A stretch of DNA of 64,000 bases from Lanius collurio. Lineage: Eukaryota > Chordata > Aves > Passeriformes > Laniidae. The translations under genes and the position numbers were made by a program. A model generated the notes under the pieces. The model was not told where the DNA came from. It saw only the letters and a program-made list of their open reading frames with translations, and ran no database searches. Location: NCBI GenBank assembly GCA_020086605.1, contig JACBWW010000008.1, positions 18,385,352 to 18,449,351 of the forward strand. The letters are read 5' to 3'. Below, piece by piece: positions 50,701-64,000 of this stretch (position 1 is its first letter; the number at the start of each line of letters is the position of its first letter).

Positions 50701-53700
50701 TAGAGATAAAATCATGAAATAATTTGTAGAGCAAATCTAATCAGTCTGAGTTCACATTGTGGATCTTATTTAAATTGTGAAGTTATTTGACCTTTTTAAG
50801 TGTAGTAGTGGGGAGATCCTCCTCCTCCCACTGTAATCTTCTGATATATGCAAAACCATCTCTTCTGGCCCACCTGCTGCTTCAAAGTGAATTCAGTCTG
50901 TGCTTTTTCAGATATAAGTCTTAACTGACTAAACTGTTCTGACTGCGTATGGTCTGTTCTCCACAAAAAAACAACAAAAAACAAAAAGACAAATTATTAG
51001 GGAAAAGATTAGTGCCCACTGGTGAGGGGAAACTTGCTTTATCTGCTTAATCAGTAATTGGTTGGAGTATGACTGGGTGGAAATAAACAGCCAACTTCCT
51101 GCATCCATGAGCGTGACAGACGCAGCTGAGATGAGGAGCATTTGCTTTCCAGGCGCAGGACTGCTCGGCTCCTTTGGAGCAGCATACTTCAGTGGCATTG
51201 ACTACGTAACATTTTGTTTCAGTTTTCCCAGGAATGCATCTTTTGGGCTGTTAGTCTTGTGCTGCTTCTGTTTGGATAAAATGAGTTTGCCACCTAGGTG
51301 AGATTACCTGGCTTCTGGGGAAAGTGGCTAGATTCCAGAATGCTTGCACTCATGGATCACCTTATGCTATTAACAAGTCAATTGATATTAAACAGCAAAG
51401 GAGATGGTAGGAGAATTTATTACTCTTCAGCAAAGTGTTTTCATTGTCTACAATTTGCTGCCTTTAAACCTCCTGAGTTTGTGTGGAGAGAGGGGGAGAA
51501 GGGTGGGCTATATAAAACAAATTCATTGTTTGTGGGTTAATATTAAATCATTGAAGAAAAGTGTAATGAAAAAGAAAAAGGGCAAAATACAGGTAGCAGA
51601 AAAAAAATAACATAAAGTTATATATGTCTACCAATAAAGTGAAAATTTTTCAGGGATGAAAAGTAACTGAATTTTTCAAATACCGGTAACTAAAGCTCTT
51701 ATGTTTTAATTTTAAGCAAAGAATATACTAGGAATTTGACTAGTGACAAATTATTTCTTAATCCAACTTGTCAGATATTGTGTATTACATTAAATATTTT
51801 CTATCTTTTTCTCTGGAATATATTTTTTACATATTTTAGCAAAATAGCTGAAACAGCCTTTTGCTGTTCCATATTCATTGTGGCAGAATTTCCATCCAAT
51901 TTTATCAAACTGTGACATAAAGAGAAACTTTCTTTATTAATGGAATTGAAAGAGCTACTAAAACTTCTTGTGTGAAAAATACACTCTCCCTTGATTTTGT
52001 CCCAGTGAAAAAAAAAAAAAGGATGTCAGATCAGAGAATGGGTGAAAGCTGCTTAATGTTTCAGCAGAGGATTTTTTGAGTAAAAAAGGTGAGATTCAAA
52101 TGAAAAGATTTGCCTTAAGAAAAAATGATCTTTTATATCAGCTGCCTTACCAAAAGTTATTTCAGGTGAAATCCATACTTATAGTCCAAAGTCCTCCATA
52201 TACTTATATAGTTCGTAGTACTTTTTATTGAAATGACAAGATTACATGTAGATTTTAAATAGAAAAAACAAATTTTAAATAGGAGAATGAAAAATCTATT
52301 GTGAAAACTTCAATGAAAACCTTTCTCCAGTTTCAAAAAAAAAAATTATTTTCCATAATATTTCTGATGTTAACTTTTTAAAAATTACAGTTAGAAAGGT
52401 AAACAAACTAGTAGAAAAATTTTAAATAATATTTAAATGTAATGCGTAGAGAGCACCATGATTTTACTATAGAATCTAACTTCCTTTTAATTGTTTAGAG
52501 TTTGAAAAATCAGTGTTATACAAAACTTTTCCCAAGATTTCATTTCCTTGTCCTAAGATAGTATCAGGCTATGCTAAAGCCTGAGTTTTGATTTTGGTAT
52601 TAGAAGGCTATATTTCTCTGGTCTGTAGATGATTCTCTACCATGCACTTTTCAGTGTTTGCTGAGTACACATTAATAGAACTTCATCAGAGGTGGTGATA
52701 TACTGGGAAGAAAAAACAAACCAGCAGTGAAATACAAATGATCTTGTACAAGTGCATAACTTGATTTTACAGCCAGTGATTCATTCTTGTCTGTAAGCCA
52801 GGGAAATTTCCTCCTTTACACTATATTAATAATGGGAAATGTATTCCAGCCTCAGCTGTCTTGAAAGAACAGGGAGGCTGGTTCTAGCATCTGCTAAATA
52901 TGATGTGATATATTTGTCAGCCTCCATCTCGAAGGCCTTTCTGAGGTGTCACAACATTAATCTAGAAGCTACTGCACTACTGCCTTTCAGAAAGGTGACT
53001 CTCTTCTGTTTAATAACTCTTATAGTTAAGATTTTAACCCTTATTCTAATTGCTGAGGTATTTTGGTCTCCCTTTTTGTAAGAGGTTTATGCATTGTATG
53101 ACTATCCATTCTTCTCTTTCATTTCGTGGGAGCTCAAACCCATGGCAGCTCAAAACCAACAAATAGTATTAGTAATTGAAGATCTTTCCCAGTTTCATTG
53201 GTTTTTACCGGTGGCTTCACCTTTAGAAAACTCATATAAACAGTGCAGGATTGTACTTCTTAGTTGGGTCTACTTACTGACTTTTTCAGGGAAAGGAGGT
53301 TCTATGTACAAGTTAATTTGAAATATACACCAAACATATATAGGTCCCATTTTTCGGTGCATTAGTTTGAGGCAGGACTTGAAAAATTGTAGGTGATGAA
53401 TTTCTAAGCAAAATATCCTTTTTCGTTTTGCTGTGCCAAGTATTACTTAGGAGCTTGTAAGAGAGTAGAACTCAAAATATTTAAAACAATTAATGTGAAT
53501 TGAGAGTATTTATATAGTGGAAATGAAAATAAGTATTGTAAATTTGAATGCAGAACCTGAATTAGACTATGCAACCTTTAAAATGAGTGGGTCACTGAAA
53601 ATGTTTCTACCTCCAAACACAGCAAATCAGTCTTTCTGAGTGAGGATTTGCAACAAGACTTTACATGGCTAATAGAATAAAGTACAGTGCAGATAGAGGC

Positions 53701-54766
53701 ACTTTTAGGGGAATTGTTTGCCGTTAGGGAGCACTTGTTGATTCTTTCAGTGGTTGTGTGAGATACAAGAATTTTTCTCAAAGATCTTACTCTGTGTTGC
53801 TTGACACACAAGTTGTCTCTTAGCTGACTTTGTATTTATCATCAATGCAAAATACCATCAAGGCTTGGGGAGGTAATTGCATCTTTCATAACCAGGTACT
53901 CACAGGAAGTGAGAGGTAGACACATCTAAGTTCTGGAGTTCGAAATATGAGTAATTTTGAGAAATGCATGTTTCTTTTTAGAGAAAAAAACCTGCCATTT
54001 ATATGTGCACATATAAGCTTTCTACATACACAAACACACAAATATATACATTTTGAAATGAAGTAATGCATATTTTCATGGTAGTTACCAAAGTTAAGAC
54101 AAGAATTTCTTTATTTCAATAATTCTAGCTGGATGTTTCCCAGGATGTCTTGAAAATCAAAACATTTGACAGAAATGTATAACACCAAATTCCTTGAAGA
54201 TTTTAAAACTGATCATTCCATTTTGTCTTTAGGAAAGGAATGTGTCAAATTTTTGTTTTGGAGGAGATTTTTGGGTTTAGATTTTTCATTTTAAATTTTT
54301 ATATCATAAGGATTCCAAAGGCTCATACAAAAAAAATCCCCCAAAATAAGAGAAACATTTCCAGTTTTTTAATACCAGATACATTTCAATTAACCTAAAG
54401 TGCAAGACTTTTAAAATTTTACATCATTTGAAATTTCTGCATTAGTGTTCTGTCTGGAATAGGATGAAATTTCAGAATAAAAATACTACCAGTTGAAGCA
54501 AGAAGATTGTTTCTGACATTGTCCTGCCCCTAAGTACAAATAGGGGGTTTTGTAAAATCAACAAGCTAGTCACAATTTTGTAATGGTATCCATTAAATGC
54601 CTAAATTGCAAAGTCAGAGTGGTTAGGACTTAGACTAATGGCAATGTTTTGGTTGCATCTTCATGTCTATAGAAACAGAATGAAACAATCAGTGAGTTCT
54701 CTTATATGGTGAAACACGTTGCAAAGCTCATCCTGTTCCAAGAAGGAATATCTGCTTTTTCTACTG

Positions 54767-54785
54767 AAAAAAAAAAAAAAAAAAA
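54767..54785. repeat. 19-base A run
   Basis: The longest homopolymer in the window. No processed gene copy is recognisable upstream, so it is listed as a simple repeat. Confidence 0.8.
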
Positions 54786-57700
54786 GCAGAGGGAAATTAT
54801 ATGCAACATGTAGGGGGAAAGTGTTTTTCCTTGAAATATATCAGATACACTATCAGTGCAGTGCTTTGGTGGACTGGTAGAGCTGGAAGTGACAACTTAA
54901 TGAAAACTTGTCTGGTCAGATATTGCTATAAAATTTAAATGTTAAACTGTATCATTAGTGCTTAATCTGTGGCATAAACTGATGTAAAACAGGGACTGAA
55001 TAGCTGTTTAATTTATTTATTTTCTGTTCTCATTTGGTGTGAGAAACTTCATTTCACAAGCAGGTCTTCTGTTGTAATGTTTTAGTGCTCTATTTTGTCT
55101 GAAATGCTCTGTAAAAACTACTTTTTTATTTTGGCGTGATATTAAAGTGTGCTGCTTCATCATATGAAAACTGTGTCATGTTCTTTCAGTTTTCCCTGTT
55201 GTAACTCTCCATTGGATAGATTATATTTGAAATTAAACTTCTGGAGCATTTGAAAGAAATGCTGCTTTAGTAGGTGATGCTGTGATCAAATCAGTATAGA
55301 GGCAAACTGAGAAAGATCCTCAACTGGCTTATGATGAGGTACCTCATTATAAAATTCCCATTCCTTTTTCTACCTCATCCTCCATTGTCCTGGATGGTGT
55401 TTAGCCAGTTTGGGAGCAATCTGAACATAAGCAGAACTAGTCCAGCAAAGAAATAATGGCACTGTTTATTTTCAGGAATTACAGTGACTCGCAGAGTATC
55501 AAAGTAGTTTAGAAATCAATCGCTGGGGTTTTTTGTCGTGGCAGTAAGTACTGGAGAGATATGATTGAAGTGTACATGGCCTGTTACATTTAGATGTAGT
55601 TCACCAATCAGTTATTAAACATTACACAGTCAATAGCAGTGGCTGAGGGGGAGGGGAAAAGAGTAAGACCAACTGAGTGATTTTTCTTTATATAAGTTTA
55701 GCTTGAAAGTCTGATTTCAAATTTTCTGTTCACTGAGAGCAGTGTTCTGAAACCAAGCACTGGTATTCCTAAATGACCTGGCGTGGGTAACACTGTATTG
55801 CAGGCAAATACACTAGTGGTTGATGGTGGGTTTATGCACCACTGGGGATGTGCCAAAAAAAGTTCTGAAATTTGAAGTCTCTCATTCTACCAGTGAGAAT
55901 GAGCAATGGTGTTTCTGTCCTAAGAGAAAAGCAGCTCTGTCACTAACAGTTTTAGCTGCACTTCCTAGCAGCTTTAGCTGAACACGTCTAAGAAATTACC
56001 TAAATAATTGGGCTATTCTTTATTTTCATAGAGTGAGATAGATTGAGAAAGATAATGAGGACCAACAAGGCTCCATTCTTACAGGCTGAGGGAAAAGCTG
56101 GCTGAAGTGCTGCAGTCATTTTGATAGTTGAGGCATGGGGCTGTGCTACCTCATGTCAGCTGACCTTTGGTAACGGCTCTTGTCTTTGCAGTGAGAGGAA
56201 AGTATCTCAGCTTCAGTCTCCACAAGTGTGATTTGAGAGCTTGGACAGACATACAGAAAGCAAAATCAGAAAACTCAAAACTCTGTCAGCTGTTGGGCTC
56301 ATAACATTGAAACAGATGTTTGATCTATTTGTGAATCAATTTCTGAACTCTAGCCATGTCTGGATTTGGCCCTAGGTATTAACCTACTGTCCAGTTTAGT
56401 GAGGGAGAAGTACCTTCTGCTGTTTCTATCTTTTAGATGATATAATTTTTTTTTCTGTCATTTACCCTGCAGCTTGTGGTAGCTTGAAAGGTTGCACAAC
56501 ACTTTGGCTTTGAAGAAGAATGAAAACTTTTTAAGCTTAGCTGCATATTTGTGCCTTAGTCTTCATGCTGAGATGGTTAGTTAATGATTTATCACACAAC
56601 CAATTTATGTACACCTAGCAGACAATTAAGTTGAAAATAAGCCTTGACAGGATTTTTGGACTGGGAAAAGTTGTGTCTAACCAATGTGATGCTCTTAGCA
56701 GGATAACTGGGCTACTCTTAAGGAAAACTATAGGAAAGTTTATGCTACTGTTCCCTGAGAGGCTTGTAAGTAAACCATTTAATGTGGTTTGGATTAAATT
56801 AGTATAAACTGAGTATCCATCTGATTTAGGTGTATTTTCAGAAAATAGAAAACATATAGTGTCAAGTAGGATGAATTAAATGAACTTGTGCGGAGATCTT
56901 GATTTAAATGATGAAATAGGAAGAACTTTGATGATAGTCTGAGGAGGGGTCAAAATGCTTAGTGGGACAGCTGAGGTCAAATCCAGATGAAATTCGGTGT
57001 AGACAAGTACAAAGTATTTTGAAAGAAGAAACAGACTGTAAATAGGTGGGCAGCTCTGCAGACAGCTATTAGGAGATTACTTGTTGATTGTGGTGAGTAA
57101 CAAACATGGTGGTGATACTCCATCTCAAATATACTGACAGAAACAAGCTGGGAAAGGAGCTCAGTACGCTGAGTTTAGTAGAACAACAGATTTAAATAAA
57201 ACCAGATAAATATGAGGTTAAGATGGGACAAAAAACCCCACACCCCAAACCCCCAAATTTATGGCTCTGAACTACTAAGTTCCATTCAGAAACAAAATCT
57301 TGATGTTTTAATAGTTCCCTGAAAGCATTATTTCAGCATTGTTTAGCAGCCAAAAAAGAAAATTGTATCTGGAGTTATGATGAAAGATGTAAGGAAGAGA
57401 AAGGGAAACTTGGGTCATTATTTATAGCTATGTTATGGCCTTGTTTTGAATGTTAGCTGCTCTGATTTCTCTTGCTTTCAAAAAAAGTGTAGTTGAAAAC
57501 TCTGCAGACAAAGATAGCAAACATGATGAAAAGCAGGAAAATCTGAGAAACTGAACAAAGAGTAGAAATATTCAGCTTAGAAAAGAAGAACAACTGGGAA
57601 GTATGAGAAAGATTATGAAGAATATGACTGGATAACAGCTGCTCAGTATCTTCTTCAGAACAATGACACAGCGCTGGTCAGGAGAAGGGAGTAATTCCGT

Positions 57701-57891
57701 AACAGACCAAGGGAAACACCTTTCTATGAAACATGTAGTTAAACTATGGAAATCCTCTTCAAAGCATGTTATTTTCATTGAGTTTACATGGGTCAAATAA
57801 GCAGCTGAATATATTAATGGCATAAATTCCCAAATTTTAACTCAGGAAGTCTTCAGTCATTGAAAGATTTATTCAAATTTTATGGAATAGA

Positions 57892-57914
57892 CATATATAT
57901 ATAATATATATATT
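57892..57914. repeat. AT dinucleotide microsatellite
   Basis: Two AT runs interrupted once (ATATATATATAATATATATAT). Confidence 0.85.
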
Positions 57915-58553
57915 TGCAATAGGAGGATTTTACTACAAATTATTTACATACCACAATTGTCAGAATTAATACTTTAACAGATTTTGTTTAGTCACTTCTA
58001 TTCCTTCATTATGAAGAAATATTTTAGAATATTAAAACTTGGTTAATAAACAGGAACACCATGGAAGTTTAACCTTTCTGTTTATAATCGACAAAAACGA
58101 ATGCAAAGCAATAATACAAGAGGCAGCAATGTAAGCATACCTATTTCCTCATATACCTGTGACCAGGTGTTTTAACAGCCATGTGGTAATTAGCCAGTGT
58201 ACACTCAAGAGGATGCCATTAACATCCCACGTCCCCTCCCCCCACCTTGTTTTTTCAAGTGCCTGAGGCAGAACATGGCTCATAACAGGCTGAATGGAAA
58301 GTGTTTGAGGGACAGCAGGATAAATGAGCTACCATAGCGATCACTTGGCTGAGCTACTGACTGAGATTTGTTTATTGTGATGGGCTATAGGAACGTGCAA
58401 AGGGAAGCTGAATTATGGGATCAATGAACAACACTAAGCAGATTGAGTGGCAGCAGTTATCAGTCAATATGAAGCCTTATGTCTGATGGGAGAGCTGTTG
58501 TGCCAACCATAGGGATTCTGCATGTCATCTGGAACAACTGCTGCTTTAACTAA

Positions 58554-58558
58554 CATGC
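58554..58558. repeat. Left target-site duplication of solo LTR
   Basis: CATGC, repeated exactly at 59103-59107. Confidence 0.88.
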
Positions 58559-59102
58559 TGTGATGAGTTGACCACAGCTGGATACCAGGTGCCCACCAAG
58601 TGGCTTTATCACTCTTCACCTCAGCAGGACAATAGGGGCAGAAAATAAGATGGAAAACTTTGTAAGTCAAAATAAAAGCAGTTTAATGAAGCAAAATTAA
58701 AGGCTGTGTGGAAGCCAAGGGAAAAATATATTTTATTCTCTATTTCCCATCAGCATGATGTTCAGCCACTTCTTGGAAAGCAGGGCTTCAGTACTCATAG
58801 AGGTTCCTTCAGAAGACAAATATGAATTGTAGTGGCCCTTTTCTTTGTCCTCTCTCTTAGCTTTTACTGCAGGCCAGATCCTATATGGCACTGAATAACC
58901 GTTTGATCACCTCCCTTGGTGTTGCCCATCCCCAGCCTACTGAGGCAGGGAGGGCATGTTGGAGTGACAGCACTGATGCTGTGCCAGCCCTGCCCAGCAG
59001 TCCCAAAACACAGGGGTGTTATCAACACTTTCTTAGGTACCACTGCAAAGCACAGCACTGTGAGGGCTGATATGGGGAGAACTCTCAGCCAGACCCAAAA
59101 CT
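58559..59102 (-). mobile_element. Solo LTR, avian ERVL-type (second family)
   Basis: The plus strand begins TGTGATGAGTTGACC and carries the motifs CCAGGTGCCCACCAAG, CTCAGCAGGACAATAGGGG, CAGTTTAATGAAGCAAAA, TTCCCATCAGCATGATGTTC, GAAAGCAGGGCTTCAGTACTC, CCCAGCCTACTGAG and GGTGTTATCAACAC, closing with CTCAGCCAGACCC. This is the order of a very common bird ERVL-type LTR, here about 544 bp. Perfect 5-bp duplications (CATGC) flank it. The final CA has mutated to CT. Sense is minus. Many substitutions and the loss of most CpGs show it is old and inactive. Confidence 0.93.
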
Positions 59103-59107
59103 CATGC
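59103..59107. repeat. Right target-site duplication of solo LTR
   Basis: CATGC, identical to 58554-58558. It fixes the LTR's right end even though the terminal dinucleotide has mutated. Confidence 0.88.
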
Positions 59108-59868
59108 ACCCCTGAATTTCACCTTGGACTTGTCTCAAAGATGATTAATTGTTGTTTTTCAGCTACTAACATTCCTGTGGGCATGTGAGTCATTTAAGGG
59201 AGTAGGGCAGCTGCATTAAGTTACTTAAACGTAACTTAAAAATTTTCAAAGAAATTCCAAAAGAATTTATAAATATTTCTACTAATGAGATCACAGTGCT
59301 TCAGAAATTGGCCCAATATAATATACATTTAAATTTTCTAGACTAGTAATTTGGCCAAAGCTGTTGCAAGCTTTCGAGAATTGACTGAGAGCTGGAAAGC
59401 AGGTTTGAATTTGTCCCTTTCTCTTCCCTTATACAAAAACTCAGCTAAAATTTTTTAATGTGTTCCAATACTCAGTTTTACAGCTATAGCTTCCTTCACA
59501 TGGAAGATATCTTTGTATTATATAGTTCTTTTTTTTTTCTCTTGTGCTACTTTTCACACTCCTACTCTGTTTTATAATTCATCTGGCAAATATCCATCAC
59601 AATATTGATCTCAAATCACAGATTTCTAATTTATATTCACTGTTAAGAATCAAAAATATTAGAAAGCTGTCCACTGAACTTATTAAGCATCCTGATAAAT
59701 TATAAGGTGCAGGGTAAACATGTAGTATAATTGAATATTTCCCTTAACATGTCAGTACATTTCAATAAAAGCAACATCAAATAGCTATCAGACAGCAAAT
59801 AGTTTATCAGATCCTGTCAGCTAACAAATATCTTCTAAGAAGTCAATGAGAACCAGCAATGAATGTTG

Positions 59869-59892
59869 AGATAGATAAGCAGATAGATAAGC
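59869..59892. repeat. Perfect 12-bp tandem duplication with GATA motifs
   Basis: AGATAGATAAGC is repeated twice exactly, giving four GATA cores within 24 bases. Confidence 0.85.
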
Positions 59893-61203
59893 AGAATTTA
59901 TTTTTTTTTAAATTTAGTAGGGGAAATGCACATTTAAGTAGCTTTATGACTGAGACAAATCAACAAAAGCAAGGAAATTTAAAGCAGATGCTTGCATACT
60001 GGAGCAAGTTCAGGAATTGATGGGGGTGCATATGAGTCATTAACATTAGAGGAGTTGCCTTGATGCAAACCAGAAGATTGGACACTGCACATATTTGCTT
60101 TTCACTTGTCCTCCTTTGAGTTTACAAAGGCCTGATTCCAGACACAAATATGCTTGGTGTCTTAGGTAGAGATTTTAAGACAGTATGAAGACTCCTTCCG
60201 TTATTTACTATTTTAGGAAAAAGATCTGTTTGGATTAGATGCCTAGGTGTGAGAGATTTGTCTTTCAATACTGGCTACTAAGGGTTGGTAATACTAGTAA
60301 CTTCTTGCTATTTATTAATCTGTTTTTAAGTAAAGGTATTGATGTACCTCTCATACTATTTCAGTCCTACTTGCTCATTCTGTCATGGTTTTCTCAGTTA
60401 CAGAGAACTACATAAAGTTCACTCATTTGAATTTTATGTGTCTGGTTTCTTGCTGGCGTTCTTTGCAATCTGCTTTATGTTGCTTTCACAATCTAAAGTA
60501 GTCCTAAAATGGAAATTAATTTATTATGAAGTAGTTTTTTTTTTTTTCAAATGGATTTCAATACTATACTTTCCAATTTCTCGAAATTATATAATTTCTG
60601 GTATTTACAATTGCTTCTGATCAGTCTGCTCTCTTCTACTGGTAGATTTTTTCTCTCTGTTTCACCTGTAAACTACTGCAGGTGGTTCTTCAGTGATACA
60701 ATAATTTGAAGAAAAAGAGTTCTTTGTACTTTCCTGGTTCATTAAACAACTCCAAATTTTCTCCAGGATTTGTGCACACAACAAATGTATTACAGCAACA
60801 ACTCACACACATCTTTCATTTCCATCTGCTTTAGTGCTGTTCTGATTAAACCCTATAACAATATCAAGATAGATTATGCATAATGACTTAATTGTCTCTT
60901 AAAACTTCTTATTAAAATACTTCTTTTTGTCACTTATACATCACTCAGATGATATTAGTGTTCTGATACTTGTTAACAGTATTTCATAAAATCTTGCTGT
61001 TATTAGAGTGGATCATTAAAACATCTTTTTGGGCTGGGAAAACAATCATATCTATGTATTTTCTGCTTATGAGAGGTTTCAGAAATAGATAATTTTGAAT
61101 TATGCTCAGTTTAATGAGGAAAGTTTGGGTACCCAAAGATTTTCTGTTGAATTTCAAGGTGTACATAAAAGCAGTTTATAAAAGGCTGTATTTTCCTGGG
61201 GGG

Positions 61204-61234
61204 AAAAAAAAAAGAAAAAAAAAGAAGAAAGAAA
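61204..61234. repeat. A-rich simple repeat
   Basis: A runs interrupted by single Gs, preceded by a run of Gs. No retrocopy is recognisable to its left. Confidence 0.8.
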
Positions 61235-64000
61235 TAGTGAAAACACAAATATCAACTTTTATATATTTGGGTAAATTGTAAATTTTTCTTACGGATATTG
61301 ATTAATTGATTGGCCAATTGGAATTATTTGAATATAAGACTGTGTCTGTGGCTGGAATTTTCTTAGTTCACAGCTAACAACTCTAAGCCCTAGTTCAATT
61401 TGAAGGCTCCTATCTATTACAGTGACTCATGATAAGCAGTGATAATAAGAAATACCGTTGCTGAACTTTGAGATAAGTTATTGTCCTACTGAAGAGAAAA
61501 CAAATGCATGGAATAGACATACTTAGTACTGATTATTGCTGAAATGTGTGATATGGAAGCTCTCTGAAATAGAACATCAATTGAAGAAGTGTTACTTATC
61601 GAAAGGAAGCTAGATCTGAAGTGATGAAGAGCATTTTCAAGGTTATATGGAAATAACATTCAACTTCACAAAATGAAATTATTAGAAATGTGGATTTTTT
61701 ATCACAAAATAGAATCTTCCAAAGGAAATATCAGACACAAGGCAATACCAGGACTGCCACTAAATACACTGTCCTCAAGGTGACATCTGTAATGGGACAT
61801 ATTCTGCTGATTTATCTCAGCAGAATATGCCTCTATGAGAAAGCAAACTTTATGATAATTTATCTGGGTTAGGTCCATCGTGAGTCTCTAGTACTGTTTT
61901 AGTCTCTTCCATGATGATGTGGCATTCAAGAGCTTGAACAAAGCCAGACACTTCCTAGGCCAATTCTCCTCTCTTCCCATGCCTGGCAAAGAACCAAAAA
62001 TAACAATGCCCCATTCCCAATCTCTCATTTGCAAGATATGACAGACCAGGTGTACTGAGAGTTTAAAAATGAGTGATAAACTGGCCAACAAGATGATTGT
62101 TTGGAAAAGGGTGAAGATAACCCTCCAACTGCTGCATAATGAGTTGCGTGACAAAAAGGTGCTTACAGTAAGAAGTAACAGTATATGTTTGATTTTGTGT
62201 GCAGCAAGATAAGTGTGGAATACATATTCTTCAATCCAGTATTACACAATGAAGAAAAGAGTTTAAAAGTATTGGTTAAAAATTAAAATAAGCCTTGATA
62301 GTCATAATGCCAAATTAAATTCCTACCCTTTTTGTGTGGCTCTTAAGTAGTTTCTTTGACAAAAAAGAATGTACTTTTAAGATTAGAAGCATGATGAAAA
62401 GGGACTGAGAAAGCAAAAGAAATTATATTAGTACAACTACATTCTAACAGTTAATCAGCTGGGTTGTGATTAATCTCCTAATCTAGTCATTTAAAAGCCA
62501 AGCATCTTTGTTAATAATCACCCAAATTTCTTTTGTTAGTATTGAAAAAAGAAGGGCACCTCTAAAGTTTTGTCCAAAACTGACCTTTAAAGCAAGTGAA
62601 ATTGATCACATTTTCAAGATGCCTTTCTTTGTTCATTACTATACACAGAGTAGTGAATTTTTTTTAAATAAACTAACTTTTAAATAACTGAAAGTGAAGC
62701 AAATTCTTTTCATGTTGAAACAGTAGATTATTTTCATAATCCATCATTTCCAATAGGAACAAGTAAAGCTATCTAGAACAGTTTCTTGAGTTACCAGAAA
62801 CATTGTAGAACAATGTAAATAACAAGTCAACATTTAAAAAAAAAATTATAAAGTTCCCATTCTATGAAATGAGGGCTTGCTGCCTTTGCCCTGTGCGTGT
62901 GTAGCGATTGCTGGAAAACAAGTCCATTTTGAGGTTGAACTGGTGCTGTGAGGGTGTTTCAGATCCTAAGATCCCATTTACTAAAAGAGGAAAGTTTGGA
63001 GATGCCAGAATTATCATTGAAAATACAAGTTTAATTTTTAGGAATGAAGAACAATTATCCCTAGTTAAGATTTACTGGTTTAAATGCACATGTGATGTAT
63101 GTATTGCTGCCAATGCATGTGTAAGTTTATGAAGGATTAAAAAGCTTTTTATCTGACTTTAACAAGGCAGGAAAATTGATTCACTATTTGGTTATTAGTC
63201 TAATATTCATTTGAAGTTTTTCATTTAGTCTTTTAAATTCAAAATTATTTAGAAATAGCATAAAATACAGCACTAAATAATTCATGACTTTTAAAATTCA
63301 GTATTTTAATTCAGTCTCAACTTGCTTGATAAATACCTTTTGAGATTAAAAGAATGAAATAAAAGTAAGACTATGTATTCCAAAACAAACAAAGCACATC
63401 TAGGGGGTATTTTGATTTGTGGGGGAAAAAGGAAGACTAACACGACAAATGTCAGCAGTTCTTGTGAGATGAGTGTCATGAGGATTGGGCTAACCTTATG
63501 AAGTTCCCTAAGAAGAAATACATGGTGCTGGCCAGTCAGGGAGTTAATAGCCAACTGGCAAATCTACTGAAAAGCACCTGGAGATTTTGATGGACATCTG
63601 GTTGACCATGAGCTAACAGCACCTTTTCATCATAAGCAAAACAAGCTGCTTACTGAGCTACATTAGGAGATCTATGGCCAGCAGATCAGTGGAAGCAGTT
63701 ATTTTCACCATAAATTGTGATTTACTGAAGTACTTCCTGCAGTTCTCCACAGGGATGTGGAGAAGCCATCAGAGATCCAATAAGGGAACTTGCAAGGGAA
63801 AGTGATGTTCAAGTTTACTTAAGTAGAAAAGAGGGATGAAGGAGAGATCTAATAGTCTGAATCTAATAACAAGCTAATAGCAGAGAGTGAATGATAGTTG
63901 CAAACAGTGACATCACAATCTGTCCCTCCTAGTGAATCCTGTTCTCAACACAAGCCATGGTCAAAAACTGTGGCTTTGTATTTGGTTCTGAAATACTTTT

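Larger units (their letters stand above)
45677..58553. other. Long unique AT-rich non-coding stretch
   Basis: No supported gene. The 145-codon minus frame at 50005-50442 starts at TTG and matches nothing I know. A CpG-containing patch near 51.06-51.24 kb is described among the findings. Small repeats within the stretch are listed separately. Confidence 0.55.
59108..64000. other. Unique AT-rich non-coding DNA
   Basis: No gene or dispersed repeat recognised up to the end of the window. The 93-codon plus frame at 60339-60620 is rich in Phe/Leu/Tyr, as AT-rich sequence gives by chance. Confidence 0.55.

Noticed and set aside
54767..54785. A run as tail of a processed pseudogene
   Set aside because: No coding or untranslated sequence of a known gene is recognisable before it and no flanking duplication is evident.
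1..64000. CRISPR arrays, operons, bacterial-type genes
   Set aside because: No regularly spaced repeats or dense long frames. Base composition and CR1/LTR content show vertebrate nuclear DNA.

Overview
The window is bird DNA without a convincing protein-coding gene. The avian call rests on the repeats. There are CR1 LINE 3' ends carrying the typical terminal TTCTATGATT-type octamers, and two solo LTRs of families I recognise as ERVL-type LTRs common in bird genomes. Both solo LTRs start at TG and have 5-bp target-site duplications, one perfect and one with a single mismatch. The background is AT-rich (by eye well under 40% G+C) and stop-rich in all frames. Most open frames are chance frames, many of them opened only by allowing TTG or GTG starts. 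The window therefore looks like a gene desert or the inside of a very long intron.

Layout. 1-6.3 kb: unique AT-rich DNA with a CR1 scrap. 6.3-7.3 kb: a G+C-shifted block, probably an old unclassified element. 7.3-24.8 kb: unique DNA with small tandem duplications, a perfect 15-bp hairpin and two undetermined bases. 24.8-30.7 kb: three CR1 3' ends (one plus, two minus). 31.1 kb: a 40-bp tandem duplication. 33.6 kb: a textbook-like fused splice acceptor/donor on the plus strand, a candidate recursive splice site. 36.0-36.7 kb: a G+C-rich block with coding-like minus-strand frames. 42.25-44.79 kb: a small, almost complete minus-strand LTR retroelement with paired LTRs, a perfect 6-bp target duplication, PBS, PPT and a gag-like remnant, but no room for pol or env. 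45.04-45.67 kb and 58.56-59.10 kb: two minus-strand solo LTRs. The remainder is unique DNA with an ancient CR1 relic and a very short interstitial telomeric repeat.

How it fits together. There is no operon or gene set here. The clearest regulatory hypothesis is that the window lies in a long plus-strand intron. The recursive-splice-like site is on the plus strand, and every LTR element I can orient is on the minus strand, which is the antisense orientation usually tolerated inside introns. The second point of interest is the compact retroelement, which keeps the cis signals needed for reverse transcription and a CpG-dense interior but has lost its enzymes. I have no host gene name to offer.
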